From: Deltaproteobacteria bacterium
GTDB lineage: Bacteria > Myxococcota_A > UBA9160 > PR03
Length of the DNA: 64,000 nt
Direction: 5' to 3'
Assembly: GCA_035063765.1 (NCBI GenBank)
Contig: JAPSFT010000007.1
Location: 208,065-272,064 of the forward strand
Shown piece after piece: positions 9,063-17,085 of the stretch (the first letter of the stretch is position 1; each line of letters begins with the position of its first letter). The notes below the pieces were generated by a model. It searched no databases, was not told the origin of the DNA, and saw only the letters and a list, made by a program, of their open reading frames with translations. A program made the translations under genes and the position numbers.

Positions 9063-9327
9063 GGCGTTCTCCTTCCTTCGGTGGCTCCCCCACCCCATCA
9101 CGCCCCCCCCTCGCAGAAGCGGAACTTGCGTTCGCCCGAACCTGCAGGCATCCCAGGCCCTTGCAGGCCGCCACCCGGACGCGATCCTCGCGCCCGAATC
9201 GCTGCACCACCCCTCCCCGGTCCGCCCGGGCGAGGGGCAGCTGCGTTCGCCGGCCCGGCCACGCCACCCCACCCCGCCTCGCGCGGGGCGGGGCGTCGTG
9301 CGTTCGGGGCACGGGACGAGGGGAGCC
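9063..9327. other. Divergent intergenic region with three TGCGTTCG octamers
   Basis: This 265-bp spacer separates the divergent PEP-CTERM and Hsp70-like genes and must hold both promoters. The octamer TGCGTTCG occurs three times on the + strand at 9127, 9242 and 9299, which is more than expected by chance in so short a stretch. A GC-rich self-complementary stretch lies around 9270-9295. I cannot place a clear -35/-10 pair. Confidence 0.4.
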
Positions 9328-10602
9328 ATGCGCGCGGTCGGGATCGACTTCGGCACGACCAACAGCGCCGTCGCGGTGGCGGACGGCGGCGGGGCGCCGC
9401 GCCTCGCCACCTTCGGCGCCGGCGACGGCCGGAGCGCGCCGACGCTCGCCTTCCGCTCGATCCTGCACTTCGAGCCCACCGAGGGCGGGCGCGGCCGCCC
9501 GCGCGCGCGGGCCGGGCCGGCCGCGCTCGCGCGCTGGCTCGAGAGCGCCGGCGAGGGCCGCCTCGTCCAGTCGATCAAGTCCTTCCTCGCGAGCCCGCTC
9601 TTCGAGGCCACCGAGGTCTACGGCGCCGTCTACCAGCTCGAGGACCTGGTCGCCACGATCCTCGCCGCCCTGCGCGCGGAGGCCGAGGCGCAGCTCGGCC
9701 CGCTCGGGGCGCGCGTCGTGGCCGGACGCCCGGTGCGCTTCGCGGGCGAGGGCCGCAGCGACGAGCGGCTCGCGCTCTCGCGCCTGCGCTCGGCCTTCGC
9801 GCGCGCCGGCTTCGAGGAGGTGGTCTTCGAATACGAGCCGGTCGCCGCCGCGCGCCACTACGCGCGGCGCCTGCGCGCGCCGGAGCGGGTGCTGATCGGC
9901 GACTTCGGCGGCGGCACGAGCGACTTCTCGCTGCTCGCGCTCGCCCCCGGCACCCGCGCCGGACACGAGATCCTGGCGACGAGCGGCGTCGGGGTGGCCG
10001 GCGACGCCTTCGACGCGAAGCTCGTGCGCCACCGGGTGGCGCCCCTGCTCGGCCGTGGCTCCCGACACCGGAACGCGTTCGGCGTGGAGCTCACGATGCC
10101 GCACTGGCTCTACGGCAGGCTCGAGCGCTGGCACCACCTGTCGTTCCTGAAGTCGCCGCGCACGCTCCAGATCCTGGCCGACCTCGAGCGCGAGGCGCTC
10201 GAGCCCGAGCGGATCCGCGCCTTCGCGCACCTGGTGCGCGAGGACCGCGGCTTCCAGGTCTACCGCGCCGTCGAGGCCGCCAAGCACGCGCTCTCGGAGG
10301 CGGAGAGCGCGCGGATCGTCTACCGCGACCGCGCCGTGGGCCTCGACGCGGAGGTCGGGCGCGCGGCCTTCGAGCGCTGGATCGCGCCCGAGCTCGCGAA
10401 GATCGAGGCCTGCGTGGACGAGGTGCTGGCCGCGGCCGGCCTCGCCCCGGCGCGCGTGGACCGCGTCTTCCTGACCGGCGGGAGCGCCTTCGTGCCGGCC
10501 GTGCGCGGGATCTTCGCGCGCCGCTTCGGGGCCGAGCGGATCCGCGGCGGCGACGAGCTCGGCTCGGTCGCGAGCGGCCTGGCCCTGCGGGCGGGCGATT
10601 GA
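9328..10602 (+). CDS. YegD-like Hsp70-family ATPase
   Basis: The 424-residue product has the actin/Hsp70 nucleotide-binding signatures: FGTTNS at the N-terminus (phosphate 1), GDFGGGTSDFSLL (phosphate 2) and FLTGGSAFVP (adenosine loop) near the C-terminus. There is no substrate-binding domain after the ATPase fold. Both the length and this truncation match the YegD family of putative chaperones (about 450 residues in E. coli). ATG 9328 follows GAGGGGAGCC. The true client is unknown. The downstream PEP-CTERM gene starts 50 nt later and could be cotranscribed. Confidence 0.88.
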   Translation: MRAVGIDFGTTNSAVAVADGGGAPRLATFGAGDGRSAPTLAFRSILHFEPTEGGRGRPRARAGPAALARWLESAGEGRLVQSIKSFLASPLFEATEVYGAVYQLEDLVATILAALRAEAEAQLGPLGARVVAGRPVRFAGEGRSDERLALSRLRSAFARAGFEEVVFEYEPVAAARHYARRLRAPERVLIGDFGGGTSDFSLLALAPGTRAGHEILATSGVGVAGDAFDAKLVRHRVAPLLGRGSRHRNAFGVELTMPHWLYGRLERWHHLSFLKSPRTLQILADLEREALEPERIRAFAHLVREDRGFQVYRAVEAAKHALSEAESARIVYRDRAVGLDAEVGRAAFERWIAPELAKIEACVDEVLAAAGLAPARVDRVFLTGGSAFVPAVRGIFARRFGAERIRGGDELGSVASGLALRAGD

Positions 10603-10652
10603 CGCGCCGGGCAGCGCCATGCGACGGTGTCGGTGGGAAAAGGAGATCCCGG

Positions 10653-13634
10653 ATGCCTCGTCCGTACCCGCTCGCGCCGCGCCGGCTCGCTCCGCCGCTC
10701 GCCCGCCTGCTCCTCTTCGCGCTGCTCGTGCCCGTCCCGGCCGCCCGCGCCGCCGAGCCGGAGTTCCTCACCTTCGAGAGCGGCCCGGTCCGGCCGCTCG
10801 CGCTCTCGCCCGACGGCTCGCTGCTCTTCGCCTGCAACACGCCCGACGGACACCTCGAGATCTTCGCGGTGGGCGACGAGGGCCTCTCCCCGGTCGGCTC
10901 CGTGCCCGTCGGCCTCGAGCCCGTGGCGGTAGCGGCGCGCAGCGACACCGAAGTGTGGGTGGTGAACCACCTCTCGGACAGCGTGAGCGTGGTCGACGTG
11001 CCCGGCCGGCGCGTCGTGCGTACGCTGCTGGTCGGCGACGAGCCGCGTGATCTCGTCTTCGCCGGCCCCGGCCGCAGCCGCGCCTTCGTCACCACGGCGC
11101 ACCGCGGCCAGCACCGCACGCACGCCTCGATCGCGGCGGTACCCGGCGCCGGCGACCCGCAGCTCACGACGCCCGGCGTCCCGCGCGCGGACGTCTGGGT
11201 CTTCGACGCCGCGAACCCCGGCGCGGCGCTGGGCGGCACGCCGCTGCGGATCCTGTCGCTCTTCGGTGACACACCCCGCGCGCTGGCCGCGAGCCCCGAC
11301 GGCACCCGCGTCTTCGCCGCCGTCTTCCACTCCGGCAACGGCAGCACGTCGATCCCCGAGGGCGGGGTCTGCGACGGCTTCGCGCCGGGCGTCCCCTGCG
11401 CCATCGAGGGGACGACCGTCCCGGGCGGGGTCGGGCCGCCCTCGGTGAGCGCGCTCGGCGAGGGGGCGCCGGAGGTGGGCGTGATCGTCCAGAAGGACGC
11501 GGGGGGAGCCTGGCGCGACGACCTCGGCCGCGACTGGAGCGCCGCGGTGCGCTTCGACCTGCCCGACCTCGACGTCTTCGAGATCGACGCCGCGTCGCTG
11601 GCGGAGCTCCGCGCTGTCCCCGGCGTCGGGACGATCCTCTTCGACATGGCCGTGCACCCGGGCAACGGCAAGCTCTACGTCTCGAACCTGGAGTCCCGCA
11701 ACCGGACCCGCTTCGAGGGCCCCGGGATCCGGGGCGGCAGCACCGTCCAGGGCCACCTCGCCGAGGCGCGCATCACGATCGTCTCCCCGTCCGAGACCGT
11801 CTCGCGGCACCTGAACAAGCACCTCGACTACGGCGTCCTCGCGGGCGACCCCGGCTTCGATCCGGGCGCGAAGGCGCACAGCCTCTCGATGCCGCTCGGG
11901 CTCGTCTTCTCGGCCGACGGCGCGACCGTCTACGTGGCCGCCTTCGGCTCCGACCGCATCGGCGTCTTCCCGACGGCCGCGCTCGAGAGCGACGGCTTCG
12001 ACCCGACGGCGCTGAGCGCGGGCTACCTCCCGGTCCCGGGCGGCGGGCCCAGCGGCCTGGTCCTCGACGAGCCCCGCGGCCGCCTCTACGTGGCGACGCG
12101 CTTCGACAACGGCGTCGCCGTGCTGGACCTCGCCAGCCGGACCGAGCTCGAGCACCACGCCCTGCACGACGTCGAGCCCGCGCACGTGGCCGCGGGCCGC
12201 CGCTTCCTCTACGACGCCCGCTTCAGCTCCGCCAACGGCGAGGCCTCGTGCGCCTCCTGCCACATCTTCGGCGACTTCGACTCGCTGGCCTGGGACCTCG
12301 GAAACCCCGACGAGGCGGTGACGGTCAACCCGATCCCGATCCTCGCCGCCGAGGTCGCCTCCATCTTCCCCGGACCGATCAACGGCTCGGGCGTCCTCCA
12401 GGACCTCCACCCGCTGAAGGGCCCGATGACCACCCAGACCCTGCGCGGCCTCGCGCACTCGGGCGCGATGCACTGGCGCGGCGACCGCTCGAACGGCTTC
12501 TTCGGGGTGGACGCCTTCGACGAGGCGCTCTCCTTCGACAACTTCATCGTGGCCTTCGAGGGCCTGCTCGGCCGCGCCGCGCCGCCGACGACGGCCGAGA
12601 TGCAGAGCTTCCGGGACTTCGCGCTCGAGATCGTGCTGCCGCCCAACCCGATCCGCGCGCTCGACAACCAGCTCACGCCCGCCCAGGCGGGGGCCAGCAC
12701 CTTCTACGCCACCCACAAGTCGGACACGCTCTTCACCTGCAACGAGTGCCACACGCTCGACCCGGCGGCCGGCGCCTTCGGCACCGGCGGGAACGCAAGC
12801 TTCGAGAACGAGGCCCAGATCTTCAAGGTCGCGCACCTGCGCAACGCCTATCAGAAGGTGGGGATGTTCGGGATGATGGCGATCCCCTTCCTCGGCGACG
12901 GGCTCGACTTCTCGCACCAGGGCGAGCAGGTGCGCGGCTTCGGCTTCCTGCACGACGGGAGCGTCGACACGATCTTCCGCTTCCTCCACGCGACCGTCTT
13001 CAACTTTCCGACCGGCGACGCGATGCGCCGCGACCTGGAGTCCTTCGTGCTGGCCTTCGACACCGACCTGGCGCCGGTCGTCGGCCAGCAGGTCACGCTC
13101 GACGCGACGAACGCCGCGGCCGTCTCGCCGCGCATCGACCTGCTCCTGGCGCGCGCCGGCGCGCCCTTCGTGTCGGCGCTGCTCGGCGGCAGCTCCTGGG
13201 AGTGCGACGTGGCCGTGAAGGGCACGAGCGGGGGCGAGCCGCGCGGCTGGCTCTACGAGCGCGCGAGCGGCGGGTTCCGCCCGGACCGCGCCGCGGAGCC
13301 GATGCTCGCGAAGAGCGCGCTCCTCGCGCTCGCGGCGACGCCCGGCCAGGAGCTCACCTTCACCGCCGCGCCCCCCGGCTCGGGCCGCCGGATGGCGATC
13401 GACCGCGATCTCGACGCCGTCCTCGACGGCGACGACAACTGCCCGGCCGCGTCCAACCCCGGCCAGGAGGACGAGGACGGCAACCAGGTGGGCAACGCCT
13501 GCGATCCCCTGTACGTGCCCGAGCCGGCGGGTGGGGCGGCGCTGCTCGCCGCCTGCGCCGCGCTTGCCGGGCTGGCGGCCCGGCGTCGCGCGGGCCGGCA
13601 CGCGCGCGCGCCGTCCCGCACGCCGAGGACCTGA
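10653..13634 (+). CDS. Beta-propeller / di-heme cytochrome-peroxidase-like / TSP3 / PEP-CTERM protein
   Basis: The 993-residue product starts at ATG 10653 after AAAAGGAG and has a signal peptide ending around PAARAA. Residues ~30-520 contain YVTN-type propeller repeats (LALSPDGSLLFA, VVNHLSDSVSVVDVPG, VFSADGATVYVA). Two heme-c sites follow, CASCH at 533-537 and CNECH at 696-700, in a MauG/cytochrome-c-peroxidase-like domain. Near the end a thrombospondin-type-3 calcium repeat (DGDDNCPAASNPGQEDEDG) precedes the sorting tail VPEPAGGAALLAACAALAGL plus Arg. It is probably a surface-anchored redox protein. The partner and substrate are not evident. Confidence 0.88.
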   Translation: MPRPYPLAPRRLAPPLARLLLFALLVPVPAARAAEPEFLTFESGPVRPLALSPDGSLLFACNTPDGHLEIFAVGDEGLSPVGSVPVGLEPVAVAARSDTEVWVVNHLSDSVSVVDVPGRRVVRTLLVGDEPRDLVFAGPGRSRAFVTTAHRGQHRTHASIAAVPGAGDPQLTTPGVPRADVWVFDAANPGAALGGTPLRILSLFGDTPRALAASPDGTRVFAAVFHSGNGSTSIPEGGVCDGFAPGVPCAIEGTTVPGGVGPPSVSALGEGAPEVGVIVQKDAGGAWRDDLGRDWSAAVRFDLPDLDVFEIDAASLAELRAVPGVGTILFDMAVHPGNGKLYVSNLESRNRTRFEGPGIRGGSTVQGHLAEARITIVSPSETVSRHLNKHLDYGVLAGDPGFDPGAKAHSLSMPLGLVFSADGATVYVAAFGSDRIGVFPTAALESDGFDPTALSAGYLPVPGGGPSGLVLDEPRGRLYVATRFDNGVAVLDLASRTELEHHALHDVEPAHVAAGRRFLYDARFSSANGEASCASCHIFGDFDSLAWDLGNPDEAVTVNPIPILAAEVASIFPGPINGSGVLQDLHPLKGPMTTQTLRGLAHSGAMHWRGDRSNGFFGVDAFDEALSFDNFIVAFEGLLGRAAPPTTAEMQSFRDFALEIVLPPNPIRALDNQLTPAQAGASTFYATHKSDTLFTCNECHTLDPAAGAFGTGGNASFENEAQIFKVAHLRNAYQKVGMFGMMAIPFLGDGLDFSHQGEQVRGFGFLHDGSVDTIFRFLHATVFNFPTGDAMRRDLESFVLAFDTDLAPVVGQQVTLDATNAAAVSPRIDLLLARAGAPFVSALLGGSSWECDVAVKGTSGGEPRGWLYERASGGFRPDRAAEPMLAKSALLALAATPGQELTFTAAPPGSGRRMAIDRDLDAVLDGDDNCPAASNPGQEDEDGNQVGNACDPLYVPEPAGGAALLAACAALAGLAARRRAGRHARAPSRTPRT

Positions 13635-13709
13635 CGGCGGCGACACGCGCGCTTGACGGCCGCCCGCGCGATCCGGGAAGCTGGGTCTCCCGCGCTCCGG
13701 AGGCCCGCC

Positions 13710-14720
13710 ATGCCCACCGTCTATCGTGACGCCGACGCCCGCCTCGAGGCCCTTGCCGGCGAGCGCATCGCCGTGATCGGCTACGGCAACCAGGGCCGCT
13801 CCCAGGCGCTGAACCTGCGCGACTCGGGGCTCGACGTCGTGATCGGCGTGCGCGCGGACGAGACGCGCGCACGCGCCGTGGCCGAGGGCTTCGCGGTCCA
13901 CGAGCCGGGCGAGGCGGCGGCGCAGGCCGACGTCGTGATGCTGCTCGTGCCCGACGAGGGGATGCCCGAGCTCTTCGAGACCCGGATCCGGCCGCGGCTG
14001 CGGGCCCGGGCCTGCGTCGAGGTGGCCTCGGGCTACAACGTGGCGTTCGGGACCCTCGACCCGCCGGCCGACGCCGACGTGGTGATGGTGGCGCCGCGCA
14101 TGATCGGGCCGGGGGTACGCGACCTCTTCGTGGCCGGGCGCGGCTTCCCGAGCTTCGTCGCGGTGCACCGCGACGCGACCGGCCGCGCGCGCGAGCGGAT
14201 GCTGGCGCTCGCACGCGGGATCGGATCCACGCGCGCCGGCTGCCTCGAGCTCTCGTGCGCCGACGAGGCGGCGCTCGACCTCTTCAACGAGCAGGGCTTC
14301 GGCCCCGCCTTCGGAATGGCCCTCACCCACGCGATCGGTACCCTCGTGGACGCGGGCTTCCCGCCCGAAGCGGTGCTGCTCGAGATCCTGCACTCGGGCG
14401 AGCTCGCCTACACGCTCGGGCGCATGGTGAGCGACGGCATCGTCGACCAGATGAACCACCATTCGCACACGAGCCAGTACGGCTCGATGACGCGCGCGCT
14501 CCGCTTCCTCGACCTCGACCTGCGCTCGCGCATGGAGCGGGTGCTGGCCGAGATCCGCACGGGCGCCTTCGCGCGCGAGTGGAACGCGGAGCGCAGCCAG
14601 GGGATGCCGCTCTACACGAAGCTGCGCGAGGCGCGCCTCCAGCACCCGGTACGCGCCTGGGAGCGGCAGGTGCGCGCGGCCTTCGGCGTGGGCCCCGTGC
14701 CGGAGCGCGAGGAGGGCTAG
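13710..14720 (+). CDS. Ketol-acid reductoisomerase homologue lacking key catalytic residues
   Basis: The 336-residue protein has the class-I KARI layout: nucleotide motif GYGNQG at 24-29, the knotted helical domain and the two Mg ligands Asp190 and Glu194 in DLFNEQ. Against canonical KARI, however, the proton-transfer His107 is Ser107 (VASGYN), Lys130 is Arg130 (MVAPRMIG), and the second-helix Glu ligand about residue 230 is Ser229 (LLEILHSG). Normal acetolactate isomerisation is therefore doubtful. It may be an NAD(P)-dependent reductase acting on another substrate. ATG 13710 follows GGAGG. Its stop shares CTAG with the convergent protease gene. Confidence 0.75.
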   Translation: MPTVYRDADARLEALAGERIAVIGYGNQGRSQALNLRDSGLDVVIGVRADETRARAVAEGFAVHEPGEAAAQADVVMLLVPDEGMPELFETRIRPRLRARACVEVASGYNVAFGTLDPPADADVVMVAPRMIGPGVRDLFVAGRGFPSFVAVHRDATGRARERMLALARGIGSTRAGCLELSCADEAALDLFNEQGFGPAFGMALTHAIGTLVDAGFPPEAVLLEILHSGELAYTLGRMVSDGIVDQMNHHSHTSQYGSMTRALRFLDLDLRSRMERVLAEIRTGAFAREWNAERSQGMPLYTKLREARLQHPVRAWERQVRAAFGVGPVPEREEG

Positions 14721-16039
14721 CGCCGGCCGCGGCGGCGGCCGCCGAGCGCTGCGAGCGCCGCCAGCGCCGCGCCCGGCGCGAAGGACGGCTCGGGCACCAT
14801 CGCCAGCGCGGCCGCCGCGTCCACCCGCCCGTGGCCGAAGGCGTCGTCGCGGCCCGGGAGGTCCTCGGCCGGCGGCCCCACCCCGTCGGCGGCGCTCGCG
14901 GCGAGCACCCGCGCGACGCCCTCGTGCCCGAGCCCCGGATCGAGGGCCAGGAGCAGCGAGGCGACGCCGGCCACGAGCGGCGTCGCCGCCGAGCAGCCGG
15001 AGAAGAGGAAGGGCGCACCCGAGCCGTCCAGGGCCCAGACCAGCGAGGTGCCGGGCGCCACGAGGTCGAGCGCGGCGCCCGTCGCGGACGCGCTGCCGCC
15101 CGAGGCGCCGAGCGCATCGGCGGCGTCGGTCCAGCCGACCGAGATCGTCTCGGGATAGGCGCCGGGGCCCGAGACGTCGGCGTTGCCGGTGCCGCCGTTG
15201 CCGGCGCAGGCGACCAGCACGGCGCCCGCGTCGCGCGCGCGCTGGAGGGCGGCCGCCAGGTCCGGGGAATCGGCGGGGTAGTCGACGAGGCTCATGCTGA
15301 TCACGTCGGCGCCCGCGTCGGCGGCCCAGACCAGGCCCGCGATCAGGTCGCTCTCCCAGCCCTCGTTCGCCGCGTCGAGCACCTTCACCGGCAGGATGCG
15401 CGCCGCCGGATCGACGCCGGCCACCTGCACGCCGTTGCCGACGTTCGCGCCGAACAGGCGCGCCACCTGCGTCCCGTGCGGGTGGTCGGCGCTCGGGTCG
15501 CCGTCGCCGTTCACGAGGTCGATCCCGGGCAGGAGGCGTCCCGCGAGGTCCGGGTCGTCCCGGTCGACGCCGGTGTCGAGGATCGCGACCACGACCGCGT
15601 CGCTGCCGCGGGAGCGGTCCCACGCGGCCGGCGCGCCGAGGTCGGCGCCCGGGAGGCCGCCGCCCTGGCCGGTGTTCTCGAGGTGCCACTGGAGCGGGAA
15701 GCCCGGGTCGTCGGGGACGAAGCCACCGCGGCCGCGGCCGTCGGGACGCACCGATGCGATCTCGCCGCCCGCCGCGAGCGCGCGCGCCGCCGCCGCCGCG
15801 CCGCCCTGCCCGCCCGCGGGCGGCACGAGCCGCACGAGCCGCAGCGCCGGGATCACGCGCTCGACGCGCCCGCCCGTGCGCGCCTCGAGGCGCTGCAGGG
15901 CGCCGGCATCGGCCGGGCCGCGCAGCCGGACGAGCAGCGCCTCGCGTTCGGACCGCAGATGCCCTCGCGCCGGGGGAGACGGCAGCGCAACGAGCGCGAG
16001 TGCCACCAGCCATCCTGCGCGGGGCGCGTACGGCCTCAC
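14717..16039 (-). CDS. Subtilisin-family (S8) serine protease with PEP-CTERM tail
   Basis: The 440-residue secreted protease begins at GTG 16039 with a signal peptide (LVALALVALPSPPARG) and a short pro-region. The catalytic triad is Asp155 in ILDTGVD, His188 in HPHGTQVA and Ser350 in SGCSAATPLVAG. Asn281 in AGNGG provides the oxyanion hole. Cys349 replaces the usual Thr before the nucleophile. The C-terminus VPEPSFAPGAALAALAAL then RRRGRR is a PEP-CTERM sorting signal, so the enzyme is probably tethered at the surface. A longer 5' extension exists in frame but lacks a signal peptide and ribosome site. Confidence 0.88.
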   Translation of the reverse strand: MRPYAPRAGWLVALALVALPSPPARGHLRSEREALLVRLRGPADAGALQRLEARTGGRVERVIPALRLVRLVPPAGGQGGAAAAARALAAGGEIASVRPDGRGRGGFVPDDPGFPLQWHLENTGQGGGLPGADLGAPAAWDRSRGSDAVVVAILDTGVDRDDPDLAGRLLPGIDLVNGDGDPSADHPHGTQVARLFGANVGNGVQVAGVDPAARILPVKVLDAANEGWESDLIAGLVWAADAGADVISMSLVDYPADSPDLAAALQRARDAGAVLVACAGNGGTGNADVSGPGAYPETISVGWTDAADALGASGGSASATGAALDLVAPGTSLVWALDGSGAPFLFSGCSAATPLVAGVASLLLALDPGLGHEGVARVLAASAADGVGPPAEDLPGRDDAFGHGRVDAAAALAMVPEPSFAPGAALAALAALGGRRRGRR

Positions 16040-16198
16040 GCCCCGGCCCGCTCCGTTTCGTCTCGCCCGCGCACGGCGGCGGGACGATATCGAGCCCGCC
16101 GTCGCATTTCCGGCCGGGCCGCTCGTCCGAGCCCGGGGGCGGCGGTGGACGCCGTCGGGGACGCGAGGTATGCCACGGAGCGGCCTGCGGAGGCGGAG

Positions 16199-16612
16199 GT
16201 GCACAAGGTGCCGGAGAGCGCGGAACCCGTGATCCAGGAGGCTGCCCGCCGGCCCGCTCCGGTCGGGGACGCTGCCACGCAGGCCGCCGCCGCCGGGCTG
16301 GCCGGGCTGACGGCGCTCGCCCTGCTGCTGGCCGGCTGCACGACCACCGATCCCTACACCGGAGAGCAGCGGATCGACGCCACCAACACGGCGCTGGCGG
16401 TGGGGGCGCTCGCCGCGGTCGGCGCCGTCGCCTACGCGGCGACACGCGACGACGACGACGAGGACGACGACGACGACTGGGACGATCGCTGGGACCGCTA
16501 CTACCGCCCGAGCCAGGGCGTGCGCTGCTACCGCGCACAGCGCGCCTGCTTCGACCGCGACGGCTACTCGGCGTACTGGACGCGCCGCGAGTTCGGGCGG
16601 AGCCGGCGATGA
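16199..16612 (+). CDS. Small lipoprotein with poly-Asp stretch
   Basis: GTG 16199 follows GGAGGCGGAG and gives 137 residues. An alternative GTG is at 16229. A hydrophobic helix ends in the lipobox LLLAGC, followed by TTTDPYTGEQ and a second hydrophobic stretch (LAVGALAAVGAVAYAA) like those of YMGG/glycine-zipper lipoproteins. A run of about ten acidic residues (DDDDEDDDDDWDD) and a Cys-containing tail (CYRAQRACF) follow. Envelope localisation is expected. The stop overlaps the next start (ATGA), so the two are coupled. Function unknown. Confidence 0.7.
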   Translation: MHKVPESAEPVIQEAARRPAPVGDAATQAAAAGLAGLTALALLLAGCTTTDPYTGEQRIDATNTALAVGALAAVGAVAYAATRDDDDEDDDDDWDDRWDRYYRPSQGVRCYRAQRACFDRDGYSAYWTRREFGRSRR

Positions 16613-17085
16613 GGCGCCGGGGCCGGATCGCGACCGTGACCGCGCTGCTGCTCGCCGCGAGCACAGCAGGCGCTGCCGAGCCCAGGCGCCTGCGCGGCCC
16701 GCTCGAGCCCGCCTGGCGCGACGCCACCGAGATGGCGCGCCGCTCGCTCGGCGCCGAAGACGCCGGACGCGTCACCCTGCTCGCCTACGCGGCGGCCGTC
16801 GGCCGGACCTGCGAGGGGCTCGTGTTGAACGAGGCGCGCTACAAGGGAGCCTTCCGCGAGCTCGCCGAGGAACGCAAGGACCGCATGGACGACGCGCGGG
16901 AGATGCGCTCGCAGGTGCGGCGCGTGGCCTACCACCTGGGTGTCGCCACCGGCATCTTCCTCGCCGACCACGCGCTCGACGAGGAGCGCTTCTGTGCGGG
17001 CGCCCGCAAGTCGATCGCCGCCGACCCGGAGATCGCGGCCTTCTTCACCGTGGAGCCGGAGCCGGCCGCAGGCCGCACGCCGTAG
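16609..17085 (+). CDS. Small periplasmic protein coupled to the upstream lipoprotein
   Basis: The 158-residue product has a signal peptide (IATVTALLLAASTAGAA) and a helical mature part with two cysteines (TCEGLVLNE, FCAGARKS). That pattern suggests a disulfide-bonded helical bundle. ATG 16609 overlaps the TGA of the lipoprotein gene. The stop TAG 17083-17085 abuts the stop of the convergent DUF2156 gene. I do not recognise a family; the operon pairing suggests a joint envelope function. Confidence 0.65.
   Translation: MRRRGRIATVTALLLAASTAGAAEPRRLRGPLEPAWRDATEMARRSLGAEDAGRVTLLAYAAAVGRTCEGLVLNEARYKGAFRELAEERKDRMDDAREMRSQVRRVAYHLGVATGIFLADHALDEERFCAGARKSIAADPEIAAFFTVEPEPAAGRTP

Noticed and set aside
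8227..10620. A 797-codon minus-strand frame overlapping the Hsp70-like gene
   Set aside because: The clear ATPase motifs on the other strand and the low-complexity product mark it as a shadow frame.
10320..16775. A 2151-codon open frame on the minus strand
   Set aside because: It is antisense to several well-supported genes (Hsp70-like, cytochrome-like, KARI-like) and is Arg/Gly/Ala-rich low-complexity protein, as expected for a stop-poor shadow frame at very high GC.
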